DNA from: Mesocentrotus franciscanus
Taxonomy: Eukaryota; Echinodermata; Echinoidea; Camarodonta; Strongylocentrotidae
NCBI GenBank assembly: GCA_037976565.1
Contig: CP137671.1
Coordinates: forward strand, 13,825,229 to 13,889,228
Reading direction: 5' to 3'
Length of the DNA stretch: 64,000 nucleotides
Under the pieces are notes generated by a model that saw only the letters and a program-made list of their open reading frames with translations, searched no databases and was not told the origin of the DNA. Positions 23,801-34,358 of the stretch are shown piece after piece. Within the stretch, counting starts at the first letter, position 1. Each line of letters starts with the position of its first letter. Made by a program: the position numbers and the translations under genes.

Positions 23801-26800
23801 CCCATATGACCCCGAATATCCACAGATCTTCAAAACATGAAGAGGTCCCACTTTGTACATTTTGAAATAATCACTCGTTCAGCGATGGAGGTGCTACATA
23901 AATAGCCTTTGTTTCCCCTTTTCAAAGAATACTTCCACCTGTGTATCATGGAGTGCACTGCTCGTGCATATTAAAATGAATAATGATTACATAACTTTCA
24001 TGAGCAAGTTTCCACTATTTTGTCTCTGCGTATTTCACAATTTGGTCTGCAATGACCTTTATCTGCTCATGCTCAGACTGCAACTATGAACTGGCTTATT
24101 GCACGCTGCTCCTGTCATCAATATTAATAATAATAATAATATTGGGTTCTTGTATAGCGCTCCTATCTGTCAGACTTGACAAATTCCTGGCGCTCCCTAT
24201 TGGTCTGCCATGATCTGCCATATTCTTCCTGACTTTGATTTCAATCTTTTCAGAACATGTCCTCATTACTTTTAACATCAAACAATCCTCATGAATAATC
24301 TGTGGCTTTTATCTGGTATTCAGGATCGAGGAGGAAGAGAGGAAAAAGAAGGCAGAAGAGGAGAGGCTAAAGGCCGAGCAGGAAGCTGTAAGACTAGCGG
24401 AGGAGCTAAGACTGGCCGACATCGAGCGTCAGAGGCAGGAGGAGGAAGATAGAATGAGAGAGATGGCAGAGGAGGAACAGAGACTGGAGGAAGAAGAGAA
24501 GATGGTAAGATGATTTATGCTATTTAAATCTTTAAAAAAAAATTGCAGATTTCGGCAGGATTCGTGACAGGAAATTGTTTACCCTTGATCCAAACCAAGT
24601 GAAATATGATATAATAATATTATTATTATTTTTTTTTTTTGGGGGGGGGGTTGGACGATTGAAGCAGCTTCAAAGTATGCATTGACCTATCTCTTACTCT
24701 TCTCTGTTCTCTTTTAAGGGAGAATTTGCCCTTGTTTTTTTTTCTTATGAAATCCCCACACTTAGTATCAGCACCAAGGATGAAATGCATTGCCAAGTAC
24801 ATTGACCTTCCGTAGAAATACCTGTAAAACATGTCGCTCCAAAACCACCTTGTTGATGTTGTCAGCATTTGAAATGTTTTGATATGAATCTGTTTATTCT
24901 CGGTAGTCAGTGTTCTTGTAGGCTTAAGACCTGCACGTAAGTCTGGGATGTGTGTGTGTGTATTTGGGTTTTACCCAAGTATATCAATAAAAATTGGATC
25001 ATTCACTATACAGACGCGAGAGCTGACCACCAGAGAAACTCGTAATCTGCCTGTGATTGGTCAGCTGCAAAATTTACTGGGTTTTCCATTCTGCAAATTA
25101 CTTTTAGAGTATTTTCGACCATGTCCCCTCTGAGGAAGAATCTCTATTTCACAAACTGTGTAGAAAGTCTGCTTTTATTGTATCCTTGTCATTGATTTGA
25201 TATTTTCTGTTCAGAGCAAGAAGGGCCTTAACATAGAGTACAGGCCCTTTTAGCTTTCAACAGACAATATATTCCTATGCACTACTTTTAAAGGTATTAG
25301 GTAACTTTGCCTCTCATTCTAAACAAAATCCTGAATTTAGCCCATGCTGCAATCATAATTTTAAGCCTTTAGGTCAGAAATGACTCCCATGACTTTTACA
25401 AGCCAATCGCATGTTTGATTATCAAGATATTTATGGTTGGAATTCGAAATTTCAAAAACCGTTTTCCCCATCGGTTTTTTTATAACACTACAGTCTATTG
25501 GGGAAAATGAGTATGGTAAAACCGGTCACTCAAAGATCTTTACTTTTTTGAAGCACTTCATGATCATTTTGAAGCGTACTTTTTTTAGGGCTTCAATATT
25601 ACACCATATCACAGACACTGATAACATGTAGGGCCATGCATCTCAGATTTGTAAAACTAGAAACATTGTTAAACAATGCCTTTAATATGATAAAGAAACA
25701 TGAAACTAAACACAGAGTCTGATTTCTTTGTTTGATTGATTTTCAGAGGGAAGAAGAGGAGAGGATGAAGCAAGAAGAGATGGCTAAGAAGGAAGAGGAA
25801 AGGAAAAAGCAAGAAGAGGAGCTAGCTGCCAAACACAAGAGGGAAGATGAGGAAAGGGATGCAAGGAGAAAGGTAATGTATTACATAATCAACATTCCAT
25901 ACCAATCTCCCATCATTTATTAATTTCTCCCTGCAGTAGTAGTAGTGGTACATGTAAACTTTTATTGGATAACTTGTAGAGCACCAGGCTAAGTAATCTG
26001 CCACAAGGTCTATCCATGGGAGCAGTTGCAATACATACATGTGTGTTACAAAGTCAAAACTTGTTTTTAATCATTGTTTTTGATATTATGATTAAAGTTC
26101 TGGTTTCATGAAAGCACGTTTGATCTTTAAATAAATGAATGAATTAAATAATTAAGTAAATAAAATACATGTTTTTTCTTCTGAAATCCCCACACTTTGT
26201 ATTAGCACCAAGGATAAAATGCATAGCCACAATTGCCATCATATTAATAATAAAATACATATTAATAATATAATACATCTTCCAGAATCCAAGGACCATT
26301 TTCTTCAACCTATTGTTTTACTCAAATAAATAAATAACAACGTCTCTTATAAAGCGCTTACCACCGAAGTCTCTAAGCGCTATAACACACTGAATAGACT
26401 GATAAACAATTACATATTAAACAAAACATAAAAGTGCAAATAAACCAACAAATACAGTGTTGCTCGTGTAGCTGTATAGTCCTCAATTCACTTTTTTTTT
26501 TTAAACTCTCTTTTAAAGTAAAGCTTTCTATTTGATTGATTTTTCTTGTTCTCCATAAACAGAGAGTGGATGAGATCATGAAGAGAGCAAGGAAAGGAGC
26601 ACAAAACAAGGTAAGTTTGCTTTTTGCTTCATCAATCATTATTCACTCACCATAGATGATGTACTTAGTGTCCTGGTGCATTTTCAGAGACAGAAACATT
26701 ATTCTGTATTGGAGAAGTAATTACCGGTATGCCTTTCCTGGGGACAACCGGTATCTATTGTGATGAAACCAAAGACAATAAAGAGTACTTGAAACATTTC

Positions 26801-27578
26801 TCTATAATGTAAGCATTGTAATGTAAGAATTGAATTGGAATGGTTGTTAACATCTTCTGTCTTATTCTCAAATCATTGAATTTGCTAGGACGATTCCTCC
26901 CAGCCTGGCTCTCCTGACAGCGAGAAGAGCAACGACTCCCAGGGAAAGACCAATGGAGTCAACTCATCTGCCATGCTCCTCAACGACAAATACCGCAATC
27001 TCGTGTCCGGCAACCGAAACATCGGTAGCAACCCTGCATCAGGTGATGAGGATAGCGCAGATGATTTGATCGATCAGGTGGAGGGAGGTCACAAGGGATC
27101 AGATGCAGCTGCGATCTCGGACGCGCAGAGTAGCGCGGACGAGACCGACGGCGCAACTGATGTTGATCTCATTGGTGGTGGTGGTGATGGTGATGGTGGA
27201 ATTAACCTTGTATCTCAAGATAACACTCATGATGCTAATACAGGGGGTGATGATGATGCTACCGGTGGTGGTGATGCTGTCCAAGAGCAAGAGGGCTCAA
27301 GCATAGATGGTAATGTTCTTCTTATGGAAGAGGAGCAGAAGCCAGTGGAGTCTGAGACGGAAGATGTTTCCAATGTTGTAGAGCAGGAGGAGCCTGCACC
27401 CATCACAGATGCAGAATCAGGTGTCGTCATAACAATTGATGATGCTAGCATTGAACAAACAGTAGAAGAACCGAGTGCTGGTGTACCGGCCTTAGTGGAC
27501 GAGGCCACTGTTGATAATGGGCCCCAGCCGGGCCCAGTATACCAGAGAACTCGCATGCTAGCCCTGAAACAGACTTAA
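8562..27578 (+). CDS. MAP7: MAP7/ensconsin-family microtubule-associated protein (spliced, 9 exons)
   Basis: Exons read as 8562-8628, 20048-20214, 20655-20844 (alternative donor 20856), 22108-22428, 23601-23733, 24324-24504, 25747-25872, 26563-26610 and 26889-27578. All introns are GT-AG and all phases join, giving 641 codons. Residues ~23-248 are a Pro/Ser/Lys/Ala-rich disordered linker. Residues ~250-411 are a Glu/Arg/Lys coiled coil with the MAP7-domain signatures LAERRRQAREKAEKEAE and RVDEIMKRARK. Residues 412-640 are an acidic Gly/Asp/Glu tail. In the family this domain recruits and activates kinesin-1, while a separate N-terminal EHR helix binds microtubules; no EHR-encoding exon is present in the window. 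The reading frame appears to break near 27518-27575, so the true C-terminus may lie at 27850. Vertebrates have several paralogues, so the symbol means the family, not one member. The family assignment is firm; the first exon is less so. Confidence 0.88.
9235..9267 (-). other. C-rich tract, G-quadruplex candidate on minus strand
   Basis: The plus strand is a run of CCCC/CCCCC blocks separated by single T. The minus strand therefore has at least six G4-G5 tracts with 1-nt loops, an arrangement that fits intramolecular quadruplex rules. It lies ~610 bp downstream of candidate exon A, on its template strand. Confidence 0.7.
9646..9835. mobile_element. TA-flanked palindromic MITE (CAGTCAAACCTG family), copy 1
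   Basis: Ends are CAGTCAAACCTG and CAGGTTTGACTG, flanked by TA on both sides (9644-9645, 9836-9837), as expected for Tc1/mariner-type insertion. The interior repeats ACCTGTCTACAAAGACCAC several times. The related copy at 38473-38645 is in the opposite orientation. Confidence 0.85.
11390..11520. repeat. Diverged dispersed repeat, copy 1
   Basis: The 3' part (ACCAGGATACTCTGTTATTT then TGGCAACCATTTGAAGGTA) is similar to 13062-13108. By eye identity is about 75% over the last 50 bases and fades upstream. Neither copy keeps a long conserved reading frame, so an old transposon or locally repeated non-coding unit is more likely than a gene. Confidence 0.45.
12998..13112. repeat. Diverged dispersed repeat, copy 2
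   Basis: Contains GTGCCAGGAACATTTTTGTT followed by TTGCCAACCCTTTGAAGGTA, matching the copy near 11.4 kb in the same orientation. Both share an ATTGTAGC block upstream. Confidence 0.45.
16264..16681. mobile_element. MITE with GGGTGCGTTCAAGC termini, CTA-flanked
   Basis: Starts GGGTGCGTTCAAGC and ends GCTTGAACGCACCC, a perfect 14 bp terminal inverted repeat, with CTA on both sides (16261-16263, 16682-16684). Internal subterminal copies of GTTCAAGCGATTTT occur in both orientations (near 16353, 16487 and 16592). No ORF for a transposase is present. A 3 bp duplication fits Harbinger- or CACTA-type insertion, but the superfamily is uncertain. Confidence 0.8.
17844..18117. mobile_element. Foldback MITE (TTTCACAAAGACTAAGA family), copy 1
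   Basis: The left arm reads CCACAAAGACTAAGATCGA, then ...TTAAGTTGGACTTAA... and GGCAGGCC. The right arm is its inverse and ends TTTGTGAAACACTCCCC. Arms of ~100 bp enclose an AT-rich centre. The same structure recurs at 34074-34358. It sits in the large MAP7 intron. Confidence 0.8.
20048..20214 (+). CDS. MAP7: MAP7 exon B: Pro/Ser-rich linker
   Basis: Follows a CTTTCTATAG acceptor and ends at AAAG|GTATGT. It encodes about 55 residues rich in Ser, Pro and Thr, including RLSRPKPGMKSPSSS. The region has the disordered, basic character of the linker before the MAP7 coiled coil. Phase is 1 in and 0 out. Confidence 0.8.
20220..20400 (+). repeat. GTAGTG microsatellite-like stretch with a decayed copy of exon B
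   Basis: Directly after exon B the intron has imperfect AGTGGTAGTGGCAGT repeats. Inside, 20285-20345 reads CAGTCACAAAGAGGCTAGTA then CCACAATTCTATTGACTCCA then TCTCCAAGTTCATGAAAA. This closely follows bases of exon B (CAGTCACAGAGAGACTA, AGTACCACTAATCTATCAAC, TCCATCTCCAAGCTCATC) with a central deletion. It has no usable donor, so it is a dead partial exon duplication. Confidence 0.65.
20655..20856 (+). CDS. MAP7: MAP7 exon C: Ser/Pro/Arg-rich linker, tandem donor
   Basis: Acceptor TTGACAG precedes the frame RAPSPRTVGRPQSPRQRTPL. The exon is basic and rich in Ser/Thr-Pro sites, as in phosphoregulated linkers of microtubule proteins. Two in-frame donors exist, GCG|GTAAGA after 20844 and CAA|GTAAGT after 20856. 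Both end phase 1, so either joins correctly to 22108; they differ by four codons. Confidence 0.85.
20857..22107 (+). other. MAP7 intron with long polypyrimidine tract
   Basis: Positions ~21213-21535 are almost pure C/T on the plus strand: CTCTCT runs broken by CCCC and TTTCTC blocks. Long open frames on both strands here (Leu/Ser/Pro one way, Arg/Glu/Gly the other) are by-products of the dinucleotide repeat. No other coding signal was seen. Confidence 0.85.
22108..22428 (+). CDS. MAP7: MAP7 exon D: Lys/Pro/Ala repeat exon
   Basis: Runs from TGTACAG|GTAACAAG to GGCA|GTGAGT, phase 1 to phase 1. It encodes ~107 residues. The second half has imperfect ADKPKAPP / ADKTKATP / ADKPKPAP repeats followed by an Ala/Pro/Lys run. 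This composition resembles the proline-rich basic regions flanking microtubule-binding repeats in tau and MAP4, so electrostatic contact with tubulin is a reasonable inference. GC content is far above the surrounding introns. Confidence 0.88.
22846..23388. mobile_element. piggyBac-like MITE, 543 bp, TTAA-flanked
   Basis: Begins AGGTACTATGTCCCA and ends TGGGACATAGTACCT, perfect 15 bp inverted termini, with TTAA immediately on each side (22842-22845, 23389-23392). The interior is AT-rich without a transposase frame. TTAA target sites are diagnostic of piggyBac-type insertion. Located in the intron between MAP7 exons D and E. Confidence 0.88.
23601..26610 (+). CDS. MAP7: MAP7 coiled-coil domain exons E-H
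   Basis: Exons 23601-23733, 24324-24504, 25747-25872 and 26563-26610. They encode a continuous Glu/Arg/Lys/Gln heptad-rich helix of ~160 residues. It starts near ELSAEERSKQALAERRRQAR and ends RVDEIMKRARKGAQNK, the family's characteristic close. This is the part that binds the kinesin-1 heavy-chain stalk in known MAP7 proteins. Introns at 24505-25746 and 25873-26562 hold a TTAA element, AATAAT runs, a T11G10 run and fragments resembling dispersed repeats (TATAGCGC near 24155, AAAGCGCTTA near 26352). Confidence 0.92.
25292..25681 (+). mobile_element. TTAA-flanked dispersed element, copy 1
   Basis: Starts AGGTATTAGGTAACTTTGCC after TTAA (25288-25291) and ends ACAATGCCT before TTAA (25682-25685). 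Internal sequence including TCAAGATATTTATGGTTGGA, GAGTATGGTAAAACCGGTCA and CACTGATAACATGTAGGGCC matches 61501-61858 in the same orientation. Non-autonomous piggyBac-like by target site. Confidence 0.8.
26889..27578 (+). CDS. MAP7: MAP7 exon I: acidic tail, as assembled
   Basis: Follows TTTGCTAG. The 229 codons are strongly acidic, with Gly/Asp runs (GGGGDGDGG) and many Glu/Asp-Val pairs. The assembled frame stops at 27576-27578 after LALKQT. Immediately downstream another frame stays open with the same composition (separate entry), which suggests the assembled stop is not the real C-terminus. No known domain was recognised in the tail. Confidence 0.8.
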   Translation, partial: DDSSQPGSPDSEKSNDSQGKTNGVNSSAMLLNDKYRNLVSGNRNIGSNPASGDEDSADDLIDQVEGGHKGSDAAAISDAQSSADETDGATDVDLIGGGGDGDGGINLVSQDNTHDANTGGDDDATGGGDAVQEQEGSSIDGNVLLMEEEQKPVESETEDVSNVVEQEEPAPITDAESGVVITIDDASIEQTVEEPSAGVPALVDEATVDNGPQPGPVYQRTRMLALKQT

Positions 27579-27850
27579 TAGAGCATGCCAATAACGGTCA
27601 GATGGACCAAGAATCTAGCCTAGTTATAGACCCTAAGGGTGGAGTAGACTCGTCCCTGCTAATAGAGCATCCGGCGGGCAAAACTGAAATAGAGATCACA
27701 AACGGGGAGGGTGGTCTGATGGAGCACGGCAACGGGGACTCCGGCGTCGAAGAAGGGGTCAAGGTCGGCTTCAAGTTTGGTCACAGCCCTGAGGATTCTG
27801 GGATTGAAGGCAACAACCAATCAGGCGCTGTCTTGACCAGTGAGATTTGA
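27518..27850 (+). CDS. MAP7: Probable true C-terminal segment of MAP7 in shifted frame
   Basis: From 27518 a second frame is open for 110 codons to TGA at 27848-27850. It contains SPETDLIEHANNG, QESSLVIDPKGGVDSSLLIE and SGVEEGVKVGFKFGHSPEDS, acidic and Ser/Gly/Asn-rich like the upstream tail. A single missing base (or two extra) between 27518 and 27575, which includes the GC-rich GGGCCCCAGCCGGGCCC, would join the frames and extend the protein to 731 residues. An assembly error or a real allele cannot be separated here; genuine 3' UTR is the alternative. Confidence 0.6.
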   Translation, partial: WAPAGPSIPENSHASPETDLIEHANNGQMDQESSLVIDPKGGVDSSLLIEHPAGKTEIEITNGEGGLMEHGNGDSGVEEGVKVGFKFGHSPEDSGIEGNNQSGAVLTSEI

Positions 27851-28270
27851 TATGTTGGGTGATATGTAAGTATGTATTTATTACCTAAGAGAAATGTAGT
27901 CAACTGGAATTGAAATACAGATTCCTCAACACTCATATCATAGTGGCGGCTCATTCTTATGCATGTATTGAACATCAAAGAATGAATAGATCAATATAAT
28001 TGTATGCATGCCTTTTATATCCATTAATCTAACCTTTATATTTGATCGTAGCACACTATCATTACATTTACTAAAGATATCAACATTTACTAAAACAATA
28101 CATAGGAGTACTGGATAACCTACATGTAGTATATCATTCCATTATATCGTATCATCATTTTAACTTTCTTTTTATCCATGGACGGTATTTTTCCTTTTTA
28201 CATTTCATTTATGCATGTACTTAAGATGGTAATCAGTTATTTATAATCAAATTGACTACACTCTTTTTAA

Positions 28271-29020
28271 AGGGCAAGTCCACTCCAAAAATAACTTACT
28301 TTCAATAAAAGCAGAAAAATTAGACAAACCAATCAAAAAAAGTTTGAGCAAAATCGGATAACTAATAAGAAAGTTATGAATTTTTGAAAAAGTATGTAAA
28401 ACTATGGAACAATGAGAATCACAACACAAATTGCCAAGATGGTTATCAGTTTGTGACGTCATGTCCTCACAACTTATCAATTGCAATATATAGTTTAATC
28501 CCATTAATTTCCCTTTTTATCCCCCAAAACTTGATTTCCCCATGCCTTTGCCCAGGTTATATGATTTGTATCATATTGCGTGCATGACATTTCCCAAAGC
28601 TTTTATGAATTTTGAAGAATTGATACTATTTTCTGAATATTGTATTTCATAATTATTGATTTTTAAATAAATAGTTTATCAAAATTCAATTTTTTCATGA
28701 TTTAACTGGACAAAATTACTCTTTATTTGTGCATCCACACAAAAACATATTACTAACAATCTAACTTGGATGCTGGTGTGAAGAAATAAGATTCTTAGGG
28801 TGAAAATAGGAAATTTATATTATCAATATAAAGAAAATAATTAGTGGATAGTGAGGACCATACGTCACAGACTCATGAGTGAGTTGCCAATTTGTGTAGT
28901 GATTTTCAAAGTTTTTCATGTCATTAAAAATTCATAACTTTCTTATTAGTTATCCGATTTTGCTCAAACTTTTTTTGATTGGTTTGTCTGATTTTTCTGG
29001 TTCTATTGAAAGTAAGTTAA
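28271..29020 (+). mobile_element. Large palindromic MITE, copy 1 (CAAGTCCACTCC family)
   Basis: Preceded by TTAA (28267-28270) and starting AGGGCAAGTCCACTCC. Inverted arms of ~150 bp share AGTTTGAGCAAAATCGGATA and ACTAATAAGAAAGTTATGAA, reappearing inverted at ~28930-28985. Almost its whole length is the reverse complement of 43073-43754. The right end lacks the last ~25 bp seen in the other copy. A CRE palindrome TGACGTCA lies at 28454-28461. Confidence 0.88.
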
Positions 29021-29503
29021 TCTTTGGATTGCTAATACTTTGTATTAAAGATCAATATTATTGTTTGATTATTATTGTATGAATGTTCAAAATGACTGCA
29101 TTGGCATGTCTTTGTGAAAGCTCCCTCACTTTTGGTCAGATTGAAACCCTAAGTGCATAGATTACGTCCACCGATTTATGGAGTGCCAAATATTTCTTCA
29201 TCCTTAACATATTGCCATTACTCTACATTACAATGAAAATCCAAAATCTTGTCACTATGAAACGACTTTCCCATTTTCATTCCATTACCGAATTAACTTT
29301 GTTTATATATTTTGTGACAGAATTATAGTAATTGATACCAAACTTGAAGAGGGGTCTTCTATGGAGCAGTGGCTAAGCTAGCTTGTAGACCTCTCTCGAG
29401 AATATCGGTCATCGTCTTTACTATTATTCAGGTAGATATTAATTCTTATTCATCATTTTGTAATTGCTCTTTATTTTTTATTCACCCTTATGAACTTCAG
29501 AAT

Positions 29504-29545
29504 CCCATTGAAGCCAAGCGTCACATCTTCGGATATGAGTAGCTT
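29504..29545 (+). other. Possible distal terminal exon downstream of MAP7
   Basis: A good pyrimidine-rich acceptor (TTATTCACCCTTATGAACTTCAG) precedes a frame NPIEAKRHIFGYE then TAG. A second possible acceptor follows 11 bases later. A matching donor in the upstream exon is not certain: ACCA|GTGAGA at 27839-27840 joins the second acceptor in phase, and a weak CCA|GTATAC near 27536 joins the first. No homology was recognised. Confidence 0.2.
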
Positions 29546-32500
29546 CGTCTGGTAGGGGACCCTGATCCCGGAGGGACGCTATCTGCCATAACACTGCGTA
29601 GACTCCTCCCCCTTTCGGTTACCATGGCAACTATATCATCGCAAGCCTTCATCCAGCATGCTTATAGTATAATGTGTGTATATAACATTGACAAAGATAT
29701 TGTATTAGCACTATGTTAAGAAACAATATGGAGTGTGCAAAGAGTGTATTGGTTGGTTGGCTGTTGAGATGGTGTGGGGCACGTTCATAACAAGTTCACC
29801 AATGATGGTCGATAAAAGCGTTGAAAGTGACGATGGACCTTCATCGGTTGACAAAAGGAGACGATAACTGCAAAATTTGAAAATTTCTCGGTCGGGTTGG
29901 CGTATGAAGTTGTGTGAAGTTGGAAGTTGACAAGGAATTGCATAGTGCTACTCGTGGTGTTATTGTTGCAGATTTTTGAAAGTTGTGAGCTGTGAAGTGT
30001 TCATGTTTGAGACAGATTGGTGGAGGTTCTCAATGGTTTACCAAGTGTGAACGGGCCCCAACCAACGTATGATTTCAAACTTCTGGATTCGGGCAAGACA
30101 CAAGTTGCTAGAGAAGTTGATTACGTTACCAAAAACCACAAAACATCTATTTTTCACAGTGATTTTTCTTTGAGCTCTGCTTGGCAATAGAAGCTCAGTT
30201 GAGAGAAAACATTTTTATTTGGTATTCAAACCACTTAAGATTATTTATTAAAAATTGATTGAATTCAGAGGCATTCATTGATATTATTCTTGTTTATTTT
30301 TATGAATTATTGCATTATTGGATAGGTTTACTTTGTCAAAATTGACCAGAAAAAACATTAAACCTGTATGGTTTTATCCAATATTGAAACTATTCAAAAT
30401 ATAATTGTATGATGGCATTGGTATATTTTGTTGTCTGATTTTTAAGCTTTCTGCTATGCTTACAACTTTTTAGTGCAGATGAAAGGAGGGCGTGATTTTG
30501 GTTTTTATCAAATTTATTTTTCAAAACTTTCTGTTCCACTTTTTTTCACTCTCTAAACTCTAGCAACATGTGCCTTTAATTGTTTGATGAAAAGAGAGTA
30601 AAGTTGAAAGAAACTTGAAGCATTTTCTCTCCAGACTTGCTTCTTTCTTTAGCGTGTATATAGATAACGAACCCAGAAAGTAAAACCACTGCAGTGTGAT
30701 CTGAAAAAGTATGAAGGAAAATTTGTCTTTTGATGTCACAATTTGTACAATACACGAGTGTAGGCCAGTGTAGAAGGTAGCTTCATTTACTGATTAAGTG
30801 CCATGAAATATAAAACTTATTTGGAATGCATTTTATTATGTGATGACTATATGATTATAATTTGGATGACTTCTATGAGATCCGAAGGAACGAATTACGA
30901 ATATCTCTCTATGCGGCCATGGCTAACTAATATATATATATATACAATAAAAAGGGATATTGCGAGTCCCAGATGATTCAATTTATGAAATATGGATATA
31001 AAAGCAATGATGTTTCATTGTATGATGTGTTGACAATGTCGATTGCGTGCAGTTTTATCCATGCGTTTGCTGCAGTTAAGCTTTTTGTGGCCCATCCTTG
31101 TAAAGGTTTGTTTCATCTGGTGTTTGAAAGAAGTATGATAAAATGCCAAGTCGATAATACACATGTAACTAATTTTTTCTGAGTGTATATCTTATGAATG
31201 GTCCTCATTCCATAGAAACTAACCGGTATAATTAGATTTCTTGAATATTTAAGAGAGTATTGTAGGTGAAATGAGTTTAATTCCCATTCTCAATGTATAA
31301 CTGCACTGTAGATTTGTACTTTTTTTTATAATGGGTATTAGAATGGTATACGACTAACGTGTAGGCGGTGGAGTAGGGGTTTACATGTATTGTGAGAAAT
31401 TAATAGTTAAGAATCCAACTCTTTGAGAACGTAAATAGGTTTTAAATGTTGTCTACTTTTCCCCAGCTGCAATGAAGTAAGAGTTCTATATTTACAGGAC
31501 CGTAGTATCACCATTACTTATTGGAGTTAGCCTCGTTGGAAATAAACTTGATTCCTGTGAAAATGAACGATAGATAGTGTACTGTGCTGAAACTAAGTAT
31601 TCAATGTGCAATTATGTGGAAACGATCGATTCTGCACTGAGAGATTTATTACTGTTGGCAGTGCTATGCGAAATGTACTTAATACAAGTTGCAAATTCAG
31701 AAGGAAAATACAGGATTCAACACTAATGTGAAAAGTTCTACTTAAATATAGATTAGAACAGATTCAGATTTAAAGTCGCTGTGATTAATTAGTTAAGGGC
31801 GTTGAGAATTGAATTCAATGTTTTTAAGTATATTGTTATTTTTAGATTTTTGTTTAAAAAATGTTGTGAAAAATCAAATGGCCCAGTGCAGTTTTACTCA
31901 AGTTTTGGGTCAATCTAAAATACTTGCTCAAATAATCTCCAAAATTTGGTAGAAAGAAGAGATATTTAATATGAAGGCGTTTGTAATAGGAAGGGAGAAA
32001 GGGAGCAATATCTTTATTTTGTCTTTATTTAACGTGTGTTCCCTCAGGATTTCCATGGATGTGCTATGTAATGAAATAATGATTATGTTTATTAATATAT
32101 TTACATAAGTCATCTAATTCTTTCCCTTGTTCTATGAGATAAACTGGGTTATAGTTGGAATGAAGTTTACTAATATTTGCAGGAAACTGTTAACTTTCGC
32201 TAAGAACTTTCCAAAAGGAACATATCGTTAGGTTTTGTGTTTTTTGCTCAGTATTAGATATCTTTTATTAATTTCCTAGATCTCTGGCTGCAGTAATTAT
32301 TACAAGAATTATCCATGCAAGAAATAGTTGTATCAGATGAGAAAAAGAAAATATATATATTTACATTAGAGGACTTTAAATGATCCTTTTTTTCTGACCA
32401 TTGATTATTCTATTTCTGAGATTTCCTACAAATGTATTTTAAGAATGTGTCTTGTTGGTCATTTTCCAATACTTCTTTCTTTTGTATGTATTTGCATGTG

Positions 32501-34073
32501 AATGTTTATATCTAAATTAAGTTATTTTGAGAGTTTGAAGCTATATTATATAATGAAGAAGTGAACGCAGAGAGCGAGAGCAGTAAATGCATAGAACATG
32601 AACGTCACAAATATGATAGAATAGAATTTTGTCAGAATTGAAGAACTATTGGCCAAGATGGTGTTTTAATGATGTTGGTGAATAATTAAGAAGTGAGCTA
32701 AATAATTGCAGAGAAGTTTGAATGATGCATCATTACTTCAAAAGTAACATGTTTTATGATAAAGCCCTGTAATTTGAAATGGATCAGGGCCGCAAAAGCT
32801 TTTGCAATGATACAGTGTTCAAGGGATTGTCATTAATATATTTAACAAAGATTGTAAAGATAAGCAATGAATGAATGATTTATCCGACATTGATAATTTT
32901 GTGCTAAAAGATACGTATATATCCTGCTTCTTTTACTCTCAATTCTGAGAGAGTGGTGGCAGAATTGTTTGTCTGATTCAAACCATTCTACAAAGTATTT
33001 GATAAACTGATGTGAATTTGCTCAAATGCTTTGAATGTCGCAGCATTTTATAAATGCAATGTGTGCAGTATACCATGTGCGTTATCATAGTACCTTTCTG
33101 TACAGAAGGAATAAATACCGTGTACGGAATCAGGGATATTTTGGAATCGTGTGGGGAAAAGAAAAGTGGCTACTTCCACGGCATTGTCTTTGCAGTGAGT
33201 TTTGCTTTCAAGTTTAAATTCGGTACGTGAAAAAAAATCAAAAGTTTTTACCCAATCAAAAATTGACAGGAATTTAAATGTAATGTCTGGCTTACTGCCC
33301 ACAAAGCATTGGGGAAGTGGTGTTTTGGCTTATCCTGCAGTTTTTGCGTATACGTGTAATCTATGATCATATGAAATAGTAAGAATGCACAGCTTATCTT
33401 TCTTCAATTACATGTATTTAACACAAGATATGTATAGGGACCCATGTTATTATACCATTTGTAAGTTATATACGTAAGATACTGTGGAGTGAAGCTCCGT
33501 CTGCTAACATCATTTGAAAAATATATGGTGAGGTTGTGAACGAGATTAACTTTATAGTCATGATGTCGGGATAATAATGCTAGTAACGTTTTACAGTGCA
33601 ACATGTCTATTATTATTAAAGATGGATCCAATATTTAAAAATGATGATCTTCTGTGCAGCCTAAATGGCAGATAATTGCTGTTTTATTATCATTATTACC
33701 ATTATTGTTAATAAAGAATAATAACATGTCTCTTGTTGAAAAGATAAAAAATCATTATTATGGAAAACTTGCAATATTTTGTGTGACCAGTGTGATTATT
33801 GTCTCTCCTTTTCATTCTCTTTTTCTTCTTGGATTAGAGTACGATTTTTTGAAGTACTCGTAATACCAAGTTCAGGTGAATATCAGAGAACGGAAAGATT
33901 TCGGAGTATTTTATCATGCATTTAGTGAAATAATTCGAACTGTAATCAACAAATCACTACATATGGTGTTTCAGAAGTTATATTCACACCAATGATGTGA
34001 TGCAATTTACAATTTATTATGAAAATTAATATCCTGATCGGAATTGGAAAAGTAGAATGCACCAGACCAATCA

Positions 34074-34358
34074 GGGGAGTGTTTCACAAAGACTAAGATC
34101 GACTTCAAGTTAAACTATGGCAGACCGTTCATGCCCTTAAAAAGTTTTGAACCAGATGTAAAATTATAGGAAAAAAACCTTAGAAATTGTGATCTTTAGA
34201 TATTTTTTCCTTCAATAATGAACCATCAAAAAATGTTAATTCTGTAGATTTGTGACGTCCCTTGAGAGACGAATGGTGAGAGCAACCAGTGGCATGAATG
34301 GCCTGCCATAGTTAAGTCCAACTTAAAGTCGCTCTTAGTCTTTGTGAAACACTCCCCT
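34074..34358. mobile_element. Foldback MITE (TTTCACAAAGACTAAGA family), copy 2
   Basis: Starts GGGGAGTGTTTCACAAAGAC and ends in the inverse GTCTTTGTGAAACACTCCCC, a 20 bp perfect terminal inverted repeat. Interior blocks GGCAGACCGTTCATGCC and AGTGGCATGAATGGCCTGCC also pair. The same family is present at 17844-18117. Confidence 0.85.
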
